NCBI RefSeq assembly: GCF_000224145.3
Contig: NW_004190445.2
Coordinates: forward strand, 16,625 to 80,624
Origin: Ciona intestinalis
Taxonomy: Eukaryota > Chordata > Ascidiacea > Phlebobranchia > Cionidae
Reading direction: 5' to 3'
Length of the DNA stretch: 64,000 nt
A program made the position numbers and the translations under genes. Of the stretch, positions 11,896 through 23,178 are shown one piece after another; within the stretch, counting starts at the first letter, position 1; each line of letters opens with the position of its first letter. A model generated the notes under the pieces. That model was given only the letters and a program-made list of their open reading frames with translations, was not told where the DNA came from and ran no database searches.

Positions 11896-14571
11896 CTACA
11901 ATAACAGGCTTTTATTTGTTTGTTTTGCAAGACTTCGTCTCAGCTTCATCCAGAACGATGGACGATCCGCTACATCTGTCGGCCAAACCAACCAAGCGTT
12001 TCTCCTCACACCTAATACTGGGAGTCGTTCAACGCCAACCAAACTTTCACCGTGTCGTTTCAAATAAACAACAATCAAAGATTCCGCCGATCGCTCACTG
12101 TTTCGCCACATCTCAGATACCATGGACAGTTCAAATCTTGTCCAGCTGTTGGCTACGTAGTCCTTGGACAGAATGACCAACGCGTGTTTGCTTAATCTTA
12201 AATTATTAGCAGCTGAAACCATTTTTGGACAACCGGGTTTAAAATCACGGGAAGGAAAGCAAAGTTTCATGGGAGTTAGTTCGTATGGCGGGTTCTCAAT
12301 AGCGCAAAGTAGCTGCCGCACGACCCACGCTTCGTCCACTGAATCAGGAACGCAAGACAAATACGCCTGGTATTCATAAACGTCGCTTCTATTCCTTGGT
12401 AATGCTTTATGGTAGGAAAGTTTTGATTTGATCATCTCATACCAGAACAAAGCTTGGAATCTTACCGAGAAACCAAATACAGCACAAGCAGTTGAAAGTA
12501 ACAAACAGCCGAGAACTATACCGACAATTTTGGTTGCTTTTTTCCAGCACAATGCTTCCGAATCCCATTCTATAATATCAACATAACTACGGCTACTGTG
12601 CAGAAAGCAAGTGACGTTTCTTAATAATATGCGACTTCTGCCCACTGTTAAATATAAGTTGTCTATGATCCATTGTTGAAGCGGTATGATGTCACAATTG
12701 CAAAGGAATCTGTTGTTTTCAATGTCAAGGGACCTGAGATTTACAAGCGAAGAAAACGTGTTGGGAGGATCCAGAACACGGATTTGATTCCCGCGAAGAT
12801 TTAGTTCCTCCAGCAAATGGTTTGTTTGGAAAATATTTTTTTCTAAACCAGTGATCTTGTTATAAGATACATCAAGAAGTCGCAAATGAACAGAACCAGT
12901 AAAGGCAGAGGATGAAATGCTTCTAATGTTGGAACGAATGAAGTAAAGTTGTTTTACCATTAACCCTGAGAACATGATGCCTGTGTTTAATCCTTGCTCG
13001 ATGTTTAGAACTTGGTTGAACTTAATGCAAGTCAAATTAACGTGATGTTTGAATGCGTTATTAACCTCATCGTTATATACAACATGATTGCCACTGAAAT
13101 CAAAATATTCCAAATGGTGCAAATATTTTAACCAGTCAATTGGTATTTCCAATAGATTGTTATAGCTTACGTCCATAACCCGCAATCGTAATGCGCTTAA
13201 TTGCGACATGTGTCCGAGATCGAACCAGCCAATTTTACAATGTGAAATGTTCAAGCTTTCCAAAGCAGACACGCCGTAATCGGCAAATGCATAAGTGAAC
13301 CAACTCCCCGCAAGAACAACCGACTTAGTTTGACTGTATATTGATTTAAAACGCTTTGGTGCAATTCCTATAGAAATTTTGTCTTGAAATATTTTGTTCC
13401 ATGACAGATCAATATATTCAATCAAAGTTACATTGTACGTGTATTTTATCATCGGTACAGATTGTAGATTGTTGTGCGAGATATTTATTCCGCGTAGATT
13501 GTCTACGTTCGCAAACGCCTCGGGGTCTACTCGGTGGATTTGGTTCTTAGACAAGTCAATGTATTCCAGTCCTTTTATGTTGGAAAACACAAACTTGCGA
13601 ACTTCAGTTACTTGCGCAAAGTTGAGCCCAATACGACGAACAATCGTCTCGTTGCAACTTTGGTAAGTTAAGCCTTTAAACGACGCATCTGTAAGGTGTA
13701 TGTGCCTTTGTTTGGCTTGCTCGCCCCCCATATTTACATGCAGGTTGTTTACGTGTGAACATCGCAGTGCGTCCAGTATTGATGGTTCGTAAAGCATAGG
13801 AAAGTCAGAGAAATACAAATTATCGATATGGTAACAACGAAATAACTCCGTGTCCATTTTGACATTATATAACTGTCTAAAATCCAGGACTTCGTAGTAA
13901 GTTCGGCATGAACCTCCACAACAACTTTCAGGAGATTTATGTATGTTTAAATCGTCCATGTCGGCCAGGTAAAGTTTCTTTAACGATCTTGGTTTGTTCT
14001 TTTGAGAGAAATAATCGCCGAAAGCAAAACTTCTGAAACTATTCCCGCTTAAATCGAGTGTTTCTAGATTATCCAACCGTTTCAGGGATTCGTAGGGAAT
14101 TTCTTTGAACAGATTTGACTTTAGTAGTAATGTTTCAAGGCCGTAAAGACCATGGAAAGTTCCAGCTTCCAACTGAACGAGACTGTTTAACTGAAGCGAC
14201 AGATTCTTCAATGAAACAAAACAATCGAACGAACCATTGCCGACTTTTGTTAAGAAATTATTCGCGAAACTGAGCCACGTTGTGTAGCTGACTGATGCAC
14301 AGCAAAACTGGAAGCTTCGAGATTCAATCTGCGTTAAACTGTTTCCAGATAAATCCATTATTTCTACTGGAGGCAAAGTTCCTGTTGGTATAACAGACAT
14401 ACCGAAGCATCGAACCTTGTACAACGGGTTGATATCCCGACCTGGTAGTTTTAACATTGAACAATTCGACGAGCGCCATGTTGGTGAACCACTTACTTTG
14501 TATGAACTGGATAATTTTGCACAAACTATAAGAAATAACAGGCGTACATACATATCACTGCACATATACAT
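11896..14571 (-). CDS. Toll-like receptor, single exon, 891 aa
   Basis: Membrane receptor of innate immunity that signals through a cytoplasmic TIR domain. One uninterrupted frame encodes: a signal peptide (MYVRLLFLIVCAKLSSS, from the second Met at residue 7), an ectodomain of many leucine-rich repeats of the form L..LDLSGN or L..LDVSYN, an LRR C-terminal cap with CNCD, a transmembrane helix (about residues 682-704, IVGIVLGCLLLSTACAVFGF), and a TIR domain over the last 160 residues. In the TIR, box 1 is degenerate (YQAYLSC), box 2 is RDFKPG with the expected Pro, and box 3 is FW in PSFWMKL. Ciona is reported to have very few TLRs; which one this is cannot be decided here. An ATATATATA run near 14619-14629 is a possible TATA box. 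No truncation seen. Confidence 0.93.
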   Translation of the reverse strand: MYMCSDMYVRLLFLIVCAKLSSSYKVSGSPTWRSSNCSMLKLPGRDINPLYKVRCFGMSVIPTGTLPPVEIMDLSGNSLTQIESRSFQFCCASVSYTTWLSFANNFLTKVGNGSFDCFVSLKNLSLQLNSLVQLEAGTFHGLYGLETLLLKSNLFKEIPYESLKRLDNLETLDLSGNSFRSFAFGDYFSQKNKPRSLKKLYLADMDDLNIHKSPESCCGGSCRTYYEVLDFRQLYNVKMDTELFRCYHIDNLYFSDFPMLYEPSILDALRCSHVNNLHVNMGGEQAKQRHIHLTDASFKGLTYQSCNETIVRRIGLNFAQVTEVRKFVFSNIKGLEYIDLSKNQIHRVDPEAFANVDNLRGINISHNNLQSVPMIKYTYNVTLIEYIDLSWNKIFQDKISIGIAPKRFKSIYSQTKSVVLAGSWFTYAFADYGVSALESLNISHCKIGWFDLGHMSQLSALRLRVMDVSYNNLLEIPIDWLKYLHHLEYFDFSGNHVVYNDEVNNAFKHHVNLTCIKFNQVLNIEQGLNTGIMFSGLMVKQLYFIRSNIRSISSSAFTGSVHLRLLDVSYNKITGLEKNIFQTNHLLEELNLRGNQIRVLDPPNTFSSLVNLRSLDIENNRFLCNCDIIPLQQWIIDNLYLTVGRSRILLRNVTCFLHSSRSYVDIIEWDSEALCWKKATKIVGIVLGCLLLSTACAVFGFSVRFQALFWYEMIKSKLSYHKALPRNRSDVYEYQAYLSCVPDSVDEAWVVRQLLCAIENPPYELTPMKLCFPSRDFKPGCPKMVSAANNLRLSKHALVILSKDYVANSWTRFELSMVSEMWRNSERSAESLIVVYLKRHGESLVGVERLPVLGVRRNAWLVWPTDVADRPSFWMKLRRSLAKQTNKSLLL

Positions 14572-15217
14572 AGCTACAGACCGCTAGACTGGTGTGCGCC
14601 CCCACCCACATCCGTATATATATTGCTCTTACCTACGCTGTGAAGGTTGACAAATCTAAATAGCGGATTGTTTATAATGTTTCAATGCAACATACGATCC
14701 GGTAAAACGTTATTTAGTTGGTTCCACACGCGTCATAATGCGCATTATTTGTTTCTAACATATGGTAGGATAAGAGATACCGCGTTTATTAAGTTAAGCA
14801 TTTATAAACAAATTCCTTTACGATTACCCATTCGATGATAGACGAAACAAATATTACAGTAACATTCGACAGCATCCTAACGGTACAACGAAGTGCGCGG
14901 CAAAGAGCGGGTAATATATTCAAATTTGGTGTTGCAGCTTTTTTTAATGGCTGAATATATGTGAACAAACTTTATTTGCGGGAAAAGTTACTCGGTTTGT
15001 GATCGCAACCAATCAGCAAAAACTTTTGTTTGTTTGTCAGTATGACGGGATGTAGATTGTTTGTGTTTATAAACCAATAGTCGCAGATACTGTCTTGCGA
15101 AGGCCATCCGTGTTATAGTTACATTTACAGCGAAACTAAACTGCAGCAATTACAACAATAATAGTTGGGCAGTTTATTAAAACTTTATATTCACATTGTT
15201 TAACAAAGGTAGTTTCA
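14572..15217. other. Spacer between TLR start and USP39 3' end
   Basis: Contains the presumed TLR promoter (TATATATA-type run about 50 bases upstream of the ATG) and the USP39 3' UTR. No exon recognised. Confidence 0.5.
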
Positions 15218-18200
15218 TCAAACTTCCATGGGGGCGGGTGGTTTGCTCTTGTCTGTCCTCAACGCCCATATTTGGATATATGCTTCAGATAACGTGATCA
15301 TTTGTGGCAAAATATCTGACACGTGAAGGTCTTGTAGTTCGTACCATTGGTTGGAACCCTAAGTTGATGCGCAGAATTGTGGGCATTAAAGGGTTTTATG
15401 AATGAACGGTTAAAGTTGGATAGCGGAGACCGATAGTCGCTAAAACGCACATCGGTAAAAATGACAAATAAAACCGTGGCTGTTGAATCCAAAATACATA
15501 TAAATAATCAAATATTTCTCGGAACTTACTTGGTGTAAAATATGAACTCTGTACGACCCCTTCCCTTCGTTCGGGTCGCCATCGTGAACGATGTTCGCCA
15601 TCAAGTCATAACATGTGTGTGGTACGTCAGCATCTGCTGCTACCAATTCCTCTAAATCTATGTTCCTATGCATGCGTTAGGTAAGTTATAATACAAACAC
15701 CACCTACGTATGCCTACGATTTAAATTTAATAAAGAAACAAAACATTTCTAGACAAAAACCCGTTCAATTGATGATATATGACTGGCATAAGTTTAAAAA
15801 TTTTCATGTTCAGTGAAAGAAATAAAACTAGTTTTGATCGAATAACAAGTCTCCGCCACTTACGTGACTGGGAAGTTAACAATGGTCGGATTTTTCTCGA
15901 TGAAAAACAAATTCTTCGTGAAACGTTTGATGTAAAATATAAGATATGGGGGAAGACGGGTTATCTCGAATCTCTTCATTGTGGAATCCCTTTTGCCTTT
16001 GTATTCCTGCAACATATATATGGGAGTTTGTTAAACGACAACCATGAATCAATAAGAAATATGGTCCGTGCTTCTTGTGTCAAAAACATTTTTCATTATC
16101 GTCCCTGAATCTTCCAACAAGTCCCACCCACCTTCTCAGTCATTCCATTAAACTTGGCAAGCAAAGTAGCGAGCGGAACTTGTGGTATAATGTTGTGTTC
16201 CAACTCATCTTTATATAGAGGAGCAGCGGGTAAGTCGAGCGCTAAATATAGAAACGGGGATTTTTCCATCTTCTCTTGATATTCATCCTCCTTTAAAAGC
16301 TTCTGTTTCAATTCTTCAGGCTGAAGATTAAGCCGGTTTTAATAAAAAACAAATATATGTCTTTTAATTAATGGTGTCCAACATATAGTTTACTGTATGA
16401 GCTGTATATTCCACCAAGCAGCATCATCAGTCTTTTAATCAAACATAATTTACATAACACCCACAATAACCACACATATATTTACATTAATATTAAACAT
16501 AAACGTACAGTTTCAGGATTCGGAATCTTCCGCGAGTAAATTTTCATTTNNNNNNNNNNNNNNNNNNNNNNNNNNNNNNNNNNNNNNNNNNNNNNNNNNN
16601 NNNNNNNNNNNNNNNNNNNNNNNNNNNNNNNNNNNNNNNNNNNNNNNNNNNNNNNNNNNNNNNNNNNNNNNNNNTCACATGATCAATACATCACATGATC
16701 AATACATCACGCGATCAATACATCACGCGATCAATACAACACGCGATCAATACATCACATGATCAATACATCACGTGATCAATACATCACATGATCAATA
16801 CATCACATGATCAATACATCACATGATCAATACATCACGTGATCAATACATCACGTGATCAATACATCACGTGATCAATACATCACATGATCAATACATC
16901 ACATGATCAATACATCACGTGATCAATACATCACATGATCAATACATCACATGATCAATACATCACATGATCAATACATCACACGATCAATACATCACAC
17001 GATCAATACATCACGTGTGTCAATACATAAATATGAATATGACACTTAAGGTCACATATTCAGAAGAAAGGAAATCGTTAACACGTTGTTTATTTGGTCC
17101 CATGTAATAAGTTATCGACAAAATCAAAATCCAAAGAACAGTTTTCTGTAAGAAATATCTCATAAAACATTGGTCTCATATTTTAATTATTCTCCTAATC
17201 TCCTTATACAACATAACACACAACCCCAACCAAAACTTACTACTTGTGCGTTTCTTACTCCCATTCAAAGCAACATTCATAGAGTTAAGAAACCACGTTA
17301 ACAGATCAAGTGGATCGCCCTGTTTCGTTATCTGGAACCTTTTCCGTGAACAAAGAACAATGCTCTGCAGCATCTCGTGTGGTGAAACGTGCGCCTGGGG
17401 TCGAATAATTCCATAAAACATAATTGTGCCAACATTTATTAAAAGCTTGTAAAAATCACCTTGAAATTTCTCGGGTTCCAAAGTTTTCGAATCAACTCTC
17501 CAAACCTGAGAAAACATAATAAATATATAATTACAATGGTAAGCAGGTCTATAAATATATTTAAACAACAATTAACATTTTTGTCACATCATCTTATTAG
17601 GAAAAGTTTTTATCTTTTTAATATAAATTTTAAAAAAAGAAAAAGAGAGATTTTAGTTTAATGTTACGACTACGACCAACCTCTGAGAAAGTAAGATCAT
17701 AATGTCACCGGGTGGCCGCTTGATATGAGAGTAATTCTGCTCACGTAAAAAATAGTTTCGTAACGGTGGAACGTGGGAGAGAGCCTGTATATATATATAT
17801 GTATATAATGGGGTGGGGAAATTATATAATAATAATAACATTCAACATTAACTTAGAAACATTCACACTTGGGTTTATTTGCAACATACATGAGCATAAT
17901 CCTACACAAACAAACACAAACTTTCTGTTTATAATATGAGGGACAAATACATGTTAAGGACTTTTTAAAAGTTGAGATTTTAAATGTTTTTTTGCCTAAA
18001 TAGAGCTACACAAGCGCCAGTGAACCTAGACCTTATTAAAGAAAACAGTCACTTTAAGGAATATATTAAAACACTCACCTGCAAGATTACATTACAGTAA
18101 TCGTTAGCTTTAATATTGTTCAAACCCACAATGCCTGGTAGATAAGTTGTGCCGTCGTACGCACGCATGAGTTTGGAGTCATTTAATAATTGCTTGATGT

Positions 18201-19512
18201 GTTTCTTGGTGAAAGTGGGATTCAACACGTACTGCAAAGTTCAATATTCAGTATAAGAAAATAAAATGGTGTTCATACAACGTAAAGAATCTTCTTATTC
18301 GTCTCAAACATGACTTTTCTCAAACGAGGAACTTTATTTAAATTTTACGACTTTTAAACCCAGAAAGGTCTTTGCACAATCAGAAATAATTGATCGATAT
18401 TAATATTTCACATCAAGCTAAAGATGACAACACAAACCGTTATATCTTCCAGTGAAGAATCCACGATCATGTAATTGTCCGGCAAGCAATAGAACTTAAG
18501 TGTATAGAGGTTCAGAAACACATGATGGTTGCATTCAACACTGTGCGTGTATGCGTGTGATTTACGCCCTCTTCCCTGTATGGGGGGTTTATATAATATT
18601 GAAACAGGGCAGATACTTTACCAACTACAAAGCTACAAATTATAGTTTACATTAATGAATAAGGTTCCATATGTTTGACAACCATAAATGTCACTTTAAA
18701 ATCAAAACACAAGCCCAGAAGTTTTCACTACTTTGGTATACTATGAGACCATATGGCTGTGTTGCAACACCTTCATTATTTAGCTGTTACGAATGCAATC
18801 CAACGAACCTGGAAGTATTTCCCGCACACTAGGCAGGCGTATACGTTTAAATGGGAGAGGGAAACAGAACACAACTTCTCAAAATCAAAATCCAACACAC
18901 TTCTGAACAAAGGAATTGGTTGTTAGCAATACATAAGGTGAAGCAATATGAACAACATTATAAAGATCCAACTTTAAGCAATGTTTAAAAATGTATTTGA
19001 ACCACACTGTAAGAAATATAGGAACAAAATAATAAGACCCTCCAAACAAGCGAGTGATTTCATTTAAAACTATGGTGTCAAATGTTGTCTCCCCCACCTA
19101 TTAATAGTATCAAGGTACGGACAACTTCTGCTCCGATCTACTTTGGGTTCGTTAAGATGTTCGTACTCATCATCTGATGAGTAAGCCTCCACCAAATTAT
19201 CTGACGATGTTTCCGACTTCTTCTTGACCTCTGTCTCCTCGTCGGGTTCCAGCTTCCGTTTCTCTCCCTGGAAATATTAATTGAAAATATAAAACAAAGA
19301 TTTTCATTTAAAGAGTAAAATGAATGTGAATAAAGGTCACGGGTTCAAGGCTTGATGCTGCGCAATGGGTCCACGTGTTCTGGAGAAAATTACAGCAATT
19401 GTTCCAACCTAATGGTTACTAATGGGTTGTCTAAATTATACAAAACAACATCAACAATTATAAACAAGTTATATTGACGTACCTTCACATGAGCTGTGCC
19501 ATTATTTTCCAT
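15218..19512 (-). CDS. USP39: USP39, catalytically dead ubiquitin-protease-like splicing factor (about 13 exons)
   Basis: Component of the U4/U6.U5 tri-snRNP route (yeast Sad1). Start MENNGTAHVK at 19512; exon 1 19512-19483, exon 2 19267-19098, exon 3 18902-18809, then exons near 18585-18440, 18237-18080, 17785-17683, 17514-17462, 17397-17240, one ending at 16511, 16320-16132, 15998-15863, 15671-15532 and a last exon ending with TGA at 15218-15220. A Lys/Glu-rich N-terminus precedes the zinc-finger UBP domain (CPYLDTINRSVLDFDFEKLC, CLVCGKYF, SHAY.H) and the USP fold (YLPGIVGLNNIKANDY, HVSPHEML, PLYKDE, YDLMANIVHDG, LSEAYIQIW). As in other USP39 proteins the catalytic Cys position is Asp (NDY), here followed two residues on by a Cys. 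The exon matching the human region before SMRIF runs into the 16550-16674 gap. Confidence 0.94.
16550..16674. other. Assembly gap (125 N)
   Basis: A 125-N run covers the 5' part of one USP39 exon and the left edge of the adjacent 16-bp tandem array, which probably caused the break. Confidence 0.99.
16675..17027. repeat. 16-bp tandem array in a USP39 intron, about 22 copies
   Basis: The unit TCACATGATCAATACA repeats head to tail. Positions 4-7 vary between copies as CATG, CGTG, CGCG and CACG while TGATCAATACATCAC stays constant. The left end abuts the gap, so true copy number is unknown. Each unit holds the palindrome TGATCA and often an E-box (CACGTG or CACATG). Confidence 0.97.
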
Positions 19513-19722
19513 TATTACAACAACTTATAAACAACAGGTTCTGTAAAACAAACCATGTGTGGAAAATGATGACAATGTTTGGGTTTTCAAATTAACAAAA
19601 ACATTTGAAAGTGAAACAGATTTTCAAGATTTTAAGAAATTTTAAGGAATATCTAAGACAGTGACAAAAACTTTGAGTAAGAAATTAAACCAGAAATAAA
19701 TGTTTTTAATTCCCAGCGAAAG
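19513..19722 (-). promoter_or_regulatory. Short MRPL1-USP39 spacer with a candidate trans-splice acceptor at 19541
   Basis: Only 210 bases separate the MRPL1 stop from the USP39 ATG on the same strand. On the minus strand TTTGTTTTACAG ends at 19541, 28 bases before the USP39 ATG, a strong 3' splice site with no obvious partner donor between the genes. An ATTAAA lies just after the MRPL1 stop (19709-19704). This arrangement fits a two-gene operon resolved by spliced-leader trans-splicing, known in tunicates; it is inference here. Confidence 0.4.
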
Positions 19723-22700
19723 TTAATTAAACTCTGATTCCTCTGTTGGTTCGGGAAACAGTTGAGTAATATCCATTGTTAGTAATTCAGTGAAACACGA
19801 TATTGAAGCTTTTTCCACAAGTTGTTTATCGTTTGTTCCTTTCTTTCTTGCAACGGGAACTTTGGACGTGATATGACGAATCATAAATTCAATGTTTGCT
19901 GTCAGTTCTTCTGCTGTTTGATTTAACTGTTCAATATAATCATATTATTTATCTTTTAAATTTGTTCTGAATAAAGTAAATAAGAAAAGCCGGAAAACGA
20001 CAGTCGTTATAACACAGGTGTTCTGTTCCACCTCGTGCCCGCTTATAAGTTACCATACAGGTTACTTTGTGGCTGTGGGTGATTATTTTTTAAAAGTTTT
20101 TTTATTCTGTTTCTTTTGCTGGTAAAATGTCCAAGATTGCTATTGTGAAATAAAAACACGACCGACATATTTATTTTCCAAGTTTGTGTTAAGAGAGTTT
20201 GCTTATACCAATGCTTGGGTTTAACACATAAGACTTCGTAGCAAACAAACAAACATGATTAAATTAACCCCTTACCCTCCCAACTTTTAATTTACAAATT
20301 AAACCATTCGAATAATTCTGGTAAATAGTTTTTGTGACCAATGCCCTCAAGTGTTCAACGAAATCATCGCTCGTTCCCCACTTTTTGCTCGGTTTCATTC
20401 GACCAAGTTTGTCGTGAAGACCTTTGTGCGATTGAATTACATTCTCGCTGAACACTTGTGTGCTCAAATAAGCGTCGCAAACAACTTTGTTGCTCAAAAC
20501 CTGCGGATGTAAAGATTTTGTGAGAAAAGTAGTCAAACAACTGAATGCAGTGAAGGTTTTACTTTGTGGAGATTTATAAAAATCAGCAGAAATGCGTTAA
20601 CTTGTAAACTATCACTGGCTTGTTAAAACAAATAACTGAGTTTTAGAATTTTGGTCTGTTGCCCCTCATGCAAGAACAAATGAAACCCACCCCCACCCCA
20701 CCCCGACCCCCACACCCACACCGACCCACACACCCACCCCGACCCCCACACCCACACCCACCCCCACAACCACCCCGACCCCCACACCCACACCGACCCC
20801 CACACCCACCCTGACCCCCACACCCACCCCGACCCCCACCCCGACCTGCACACACCTTATAAATAAGCTCGTTCCCTCCCGCAGCCACCGCCCCGTTATC
20901 CAACGCAAGCTCAACTTGCTCCTCAATGTCGGTAAAAAGGCAAACTTTATTCCTGATGTTGGTTGGGTGGGGCAAGTCAGCGGTGTCAAAGAAACTTAAA
21001 AGCTTTTTCTAAAACATTGAAAAACAGGAATAAACAATTAGGATACCTCAGTATTAAAAGTCTTGTTACAACCTATGGTAGGATTCCTGGGTTTATAAAA
21101 CAAAAGCTTCCAGAAAATTTAGTGAATTTAGATTTTAAACAAACAACTTCATTACGATATTAATGTTTCTCCGATTCACTGGAATACCGTAAACCCTGCA
21201 ATAATAGCGATGACATCATACTCACTCTTTTTCCTTTCCCAACATAATTCTCAACAAGGTCAAGTTGCAACAAAACCACAGAATCTTGTTTAATATAATC
21301 AAGTACTGTGTATTTCTTCAGTAGTTTCACAGTTTCATAAACGCCTTTAATTTGCGGACGATACAATTCATTCAAATAAACATCATCAACAGGTTTGTCA
21401 GTTATTTCAATTTCTTTTTCAAATTTAAGTTGATGAGGTTTCTGACGCCTGTGAATAATTTGTTTAATAAGATAGAAAATCTATGCAGAATATAACAACT
21501 CCTGACAATATTTGCTTGTATAAAAAAGCACAAATACTAAGCAACACTTAAATACAGCTTGATGTAAATTCAGTTGATCTTGTTAAATTAAAAGTTACAC
21601 AAACTCACTCTTTCCATTTCTCGAGGTTTCTTCCTTTTCGAAAAGTGAGCGGTAACACCCTTGAAACATCGTTACGAACGAGGCCTTGTTTCTGCGTCAG
21701 GTTTGCGATTCTCATCTCCGCACTCGCTCTGTTTAACTGTTGGTTTCGATGGTTGGTATGGAGGTTCGCTGCGGGGGGTCGGGTCAACGTTGGGCCTTTG
21801 ATGTAAAATTATTGCTGATTGTTTCCTTAACACTTTCGGCGCCAATCTACGTATATATACGTTTAAGTAACAATGGTTCGCGGTGCCATCACACGTATAT
21901 ATACGTTTTACCATTTTTTCATTGTTACGAGTGCCGCGTTGCATTTAAACTAATAGTAAACCACGTATATATACGTACGCTCGATCTAGGCTGCATTGAG
22001 ACTAAATGCGAACGTCTGCTTTGAGATTACGTTATTTTCGCCTAATTAGCTTGTGACTCTGCGATCAGCTGTTTCTGACGATTTCAAGTATATTTTACGC
22101 AATATTACTAGTTTACAATGTTTCACTGCTGCCACTGCTGGAATAATTACGGATAATGGTTCAAACTTCAATGATTTAGTGTCTGATCATTACAATTATG
22201 ATGTTGTGAAGTTTTGTTTTGTCCAATTCTTATTCTTACGGCTCTGAAGAAAAGTGAAGTTATGGATACATTGGTAGTGATGTTATACGTCCACACAAAC
22301 GGGATAACATGGATATGTCACTGTTTCTTGGATTCCTGTTGCTTACTGTTGTATAATTTGCAACTTTCAATTGCAATTCATGGCTTATTTAAAATTTAAT
22401 AAAATCCAAAATTCGTGTGGCACCCAGTGTCCGATTGTTCAAATTAGTGCGGCGCCGAAAGTGTTAACATAAGTTTTATTTACCTCTTTAAAAATGATAA
22501 CGAGGGTCAAATTAATTTAAACAACGAAGAGAATTAACAGCAAAACAACAGTCGTTAAAACACGCTATGGGTAAAAGATGTGAGAAAGAGCGCCAGTTAA
22601 GAATCGTAGCTGTTGAACCCAATAACAATATTTCGATAATAATTGGGTAGGACAGTGAAGAATCCTCCGGTACGTTACAGGTTTGTTGGGGTTAAAGTTT

Positions 22701-22813
22701 TAGTTGAAACGAATTCTTCACCAAAAACTAAAATCCGACTCACCGATTTGATATTTTGAGCGGAATGTTGCATTACACCTGCTGCAAAACTTCAATATAT
22801 TTACTGAGTTCAT
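19723..22813 (-). CDS. MRPL1: Mitochondrial large ribosomal subunit protein uL1m (6 exons, 344 aa)
   Basis: Structural protein of the mitoribosome L1 stalk. Exons: 22813-22744, 21768-21609, 21448-21226, 21008-20856, 20500-20276, 19926-19723; all phases agree. Exon 1 gives a basic, acid-free N-terminus ([20 protein letters not shown]) typical of a mitochondrial targeting peptide. The L1 family core follows: [43 protein letters not shown] and a C-terminal RHITSKVP segment. Compared from memory, the spacing matches human MRPL1 (about 325 aa), with a slightly longer N-terminal linker. Exon 2 begins directly after a C-rich acceptor. Intron 1 contains a TTAA-flanked MITE and intron 4 a G-rich minisatellite. 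Assignment rests on family memory, not a search. Confidence 0.9.
20685..20846. repeat. C-rich/G-rich minisatellite just inside an MRPL1 donor site
   Basis: Imperfect repeats of CCCCACACCCACCCCGACC, about 160 bases. On the gene's sense strand this is GGGG/GGTGTG, starting about ten bases after the exon 4 donor at 20855. Such G-runs can form G-quadruplexes in the intron RNA. The Gly/Val/Trp-rich open frames over it are artefacts of the repeat. Confidence 0.95.
21831..22463. mobile_element. Non-autonomous DNA transposon, piggyBac-like (TTAA target site), 633 bp
   Basis: Perfect 13-bp terminal inverted repeats, CACTTTCGGCGCC at 21831 and GGCGCCGAAAGTG ending at 22463, are flanked on both sides by TTAA (21827-21830 and 22464-22467), the hallmark target duplication of piggyBac-type elements. 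The left part contains three copies of the palindrome ACGTATATATACGT (near 21849, 21894, 21963). No transposase is recognisable; a 64-codon open frame at 22053 has no clear family. It sits in MRPL1 intron 1. Confidence 0.85.
22520..22610 (+). repeat. Dispersed repeat carrying AGCAAAAC.ACAGTCGTTA module
   Basis: The words AACGAAGAGAATTA.CAGCAAAAC.ACAGTCGT and ACACGCTA recur at about 35838-35930 and, inverted, at about 47485-47600 and 53180-53275. The short core ACGACAGTCGTTATAACAC also appears at 19995, 54868 and 60305. A dispersed family, probably retroposon-derived, consensus not resolved. Confidence 0.6.
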
Positions 22814-23178
22814 TTTATGATTTACCCGCTGATCAAATAATAAAACTAAATGTACTAGTTATTGGGGTGTACTACTATTCAATACGCTTCCAAACTTAAC
22901 GAATACAACCGCAATATGAGATATTTATCCAAATAAATAAATTAAAAATCAACAATTTTAAAAACGAACCAAAATAGGCGCCATAGAAATCGTATAACTA
23001 GCTTCACGTTTCCAACATAGAAATCAAACAAGAGAGTAAAGCTCTAATGAACGGGTACGTCCAGTTTAAAATGATTAATAAAACGAATATATGTATAGTA
23101 CTATACCATACTCACTGGGTAGTGATTATATAATTATGTAAAATGGGACAAGAAAAAAATTTGTCATCTTACCCCACC

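Noticed and set aside
20623-20989. Three overlapping Gly/Val/Trp-rich frames
   Set aside because: Products of the minisatellite repeat; the real coding part is MRPL1 exon 4 at 21008-20856.
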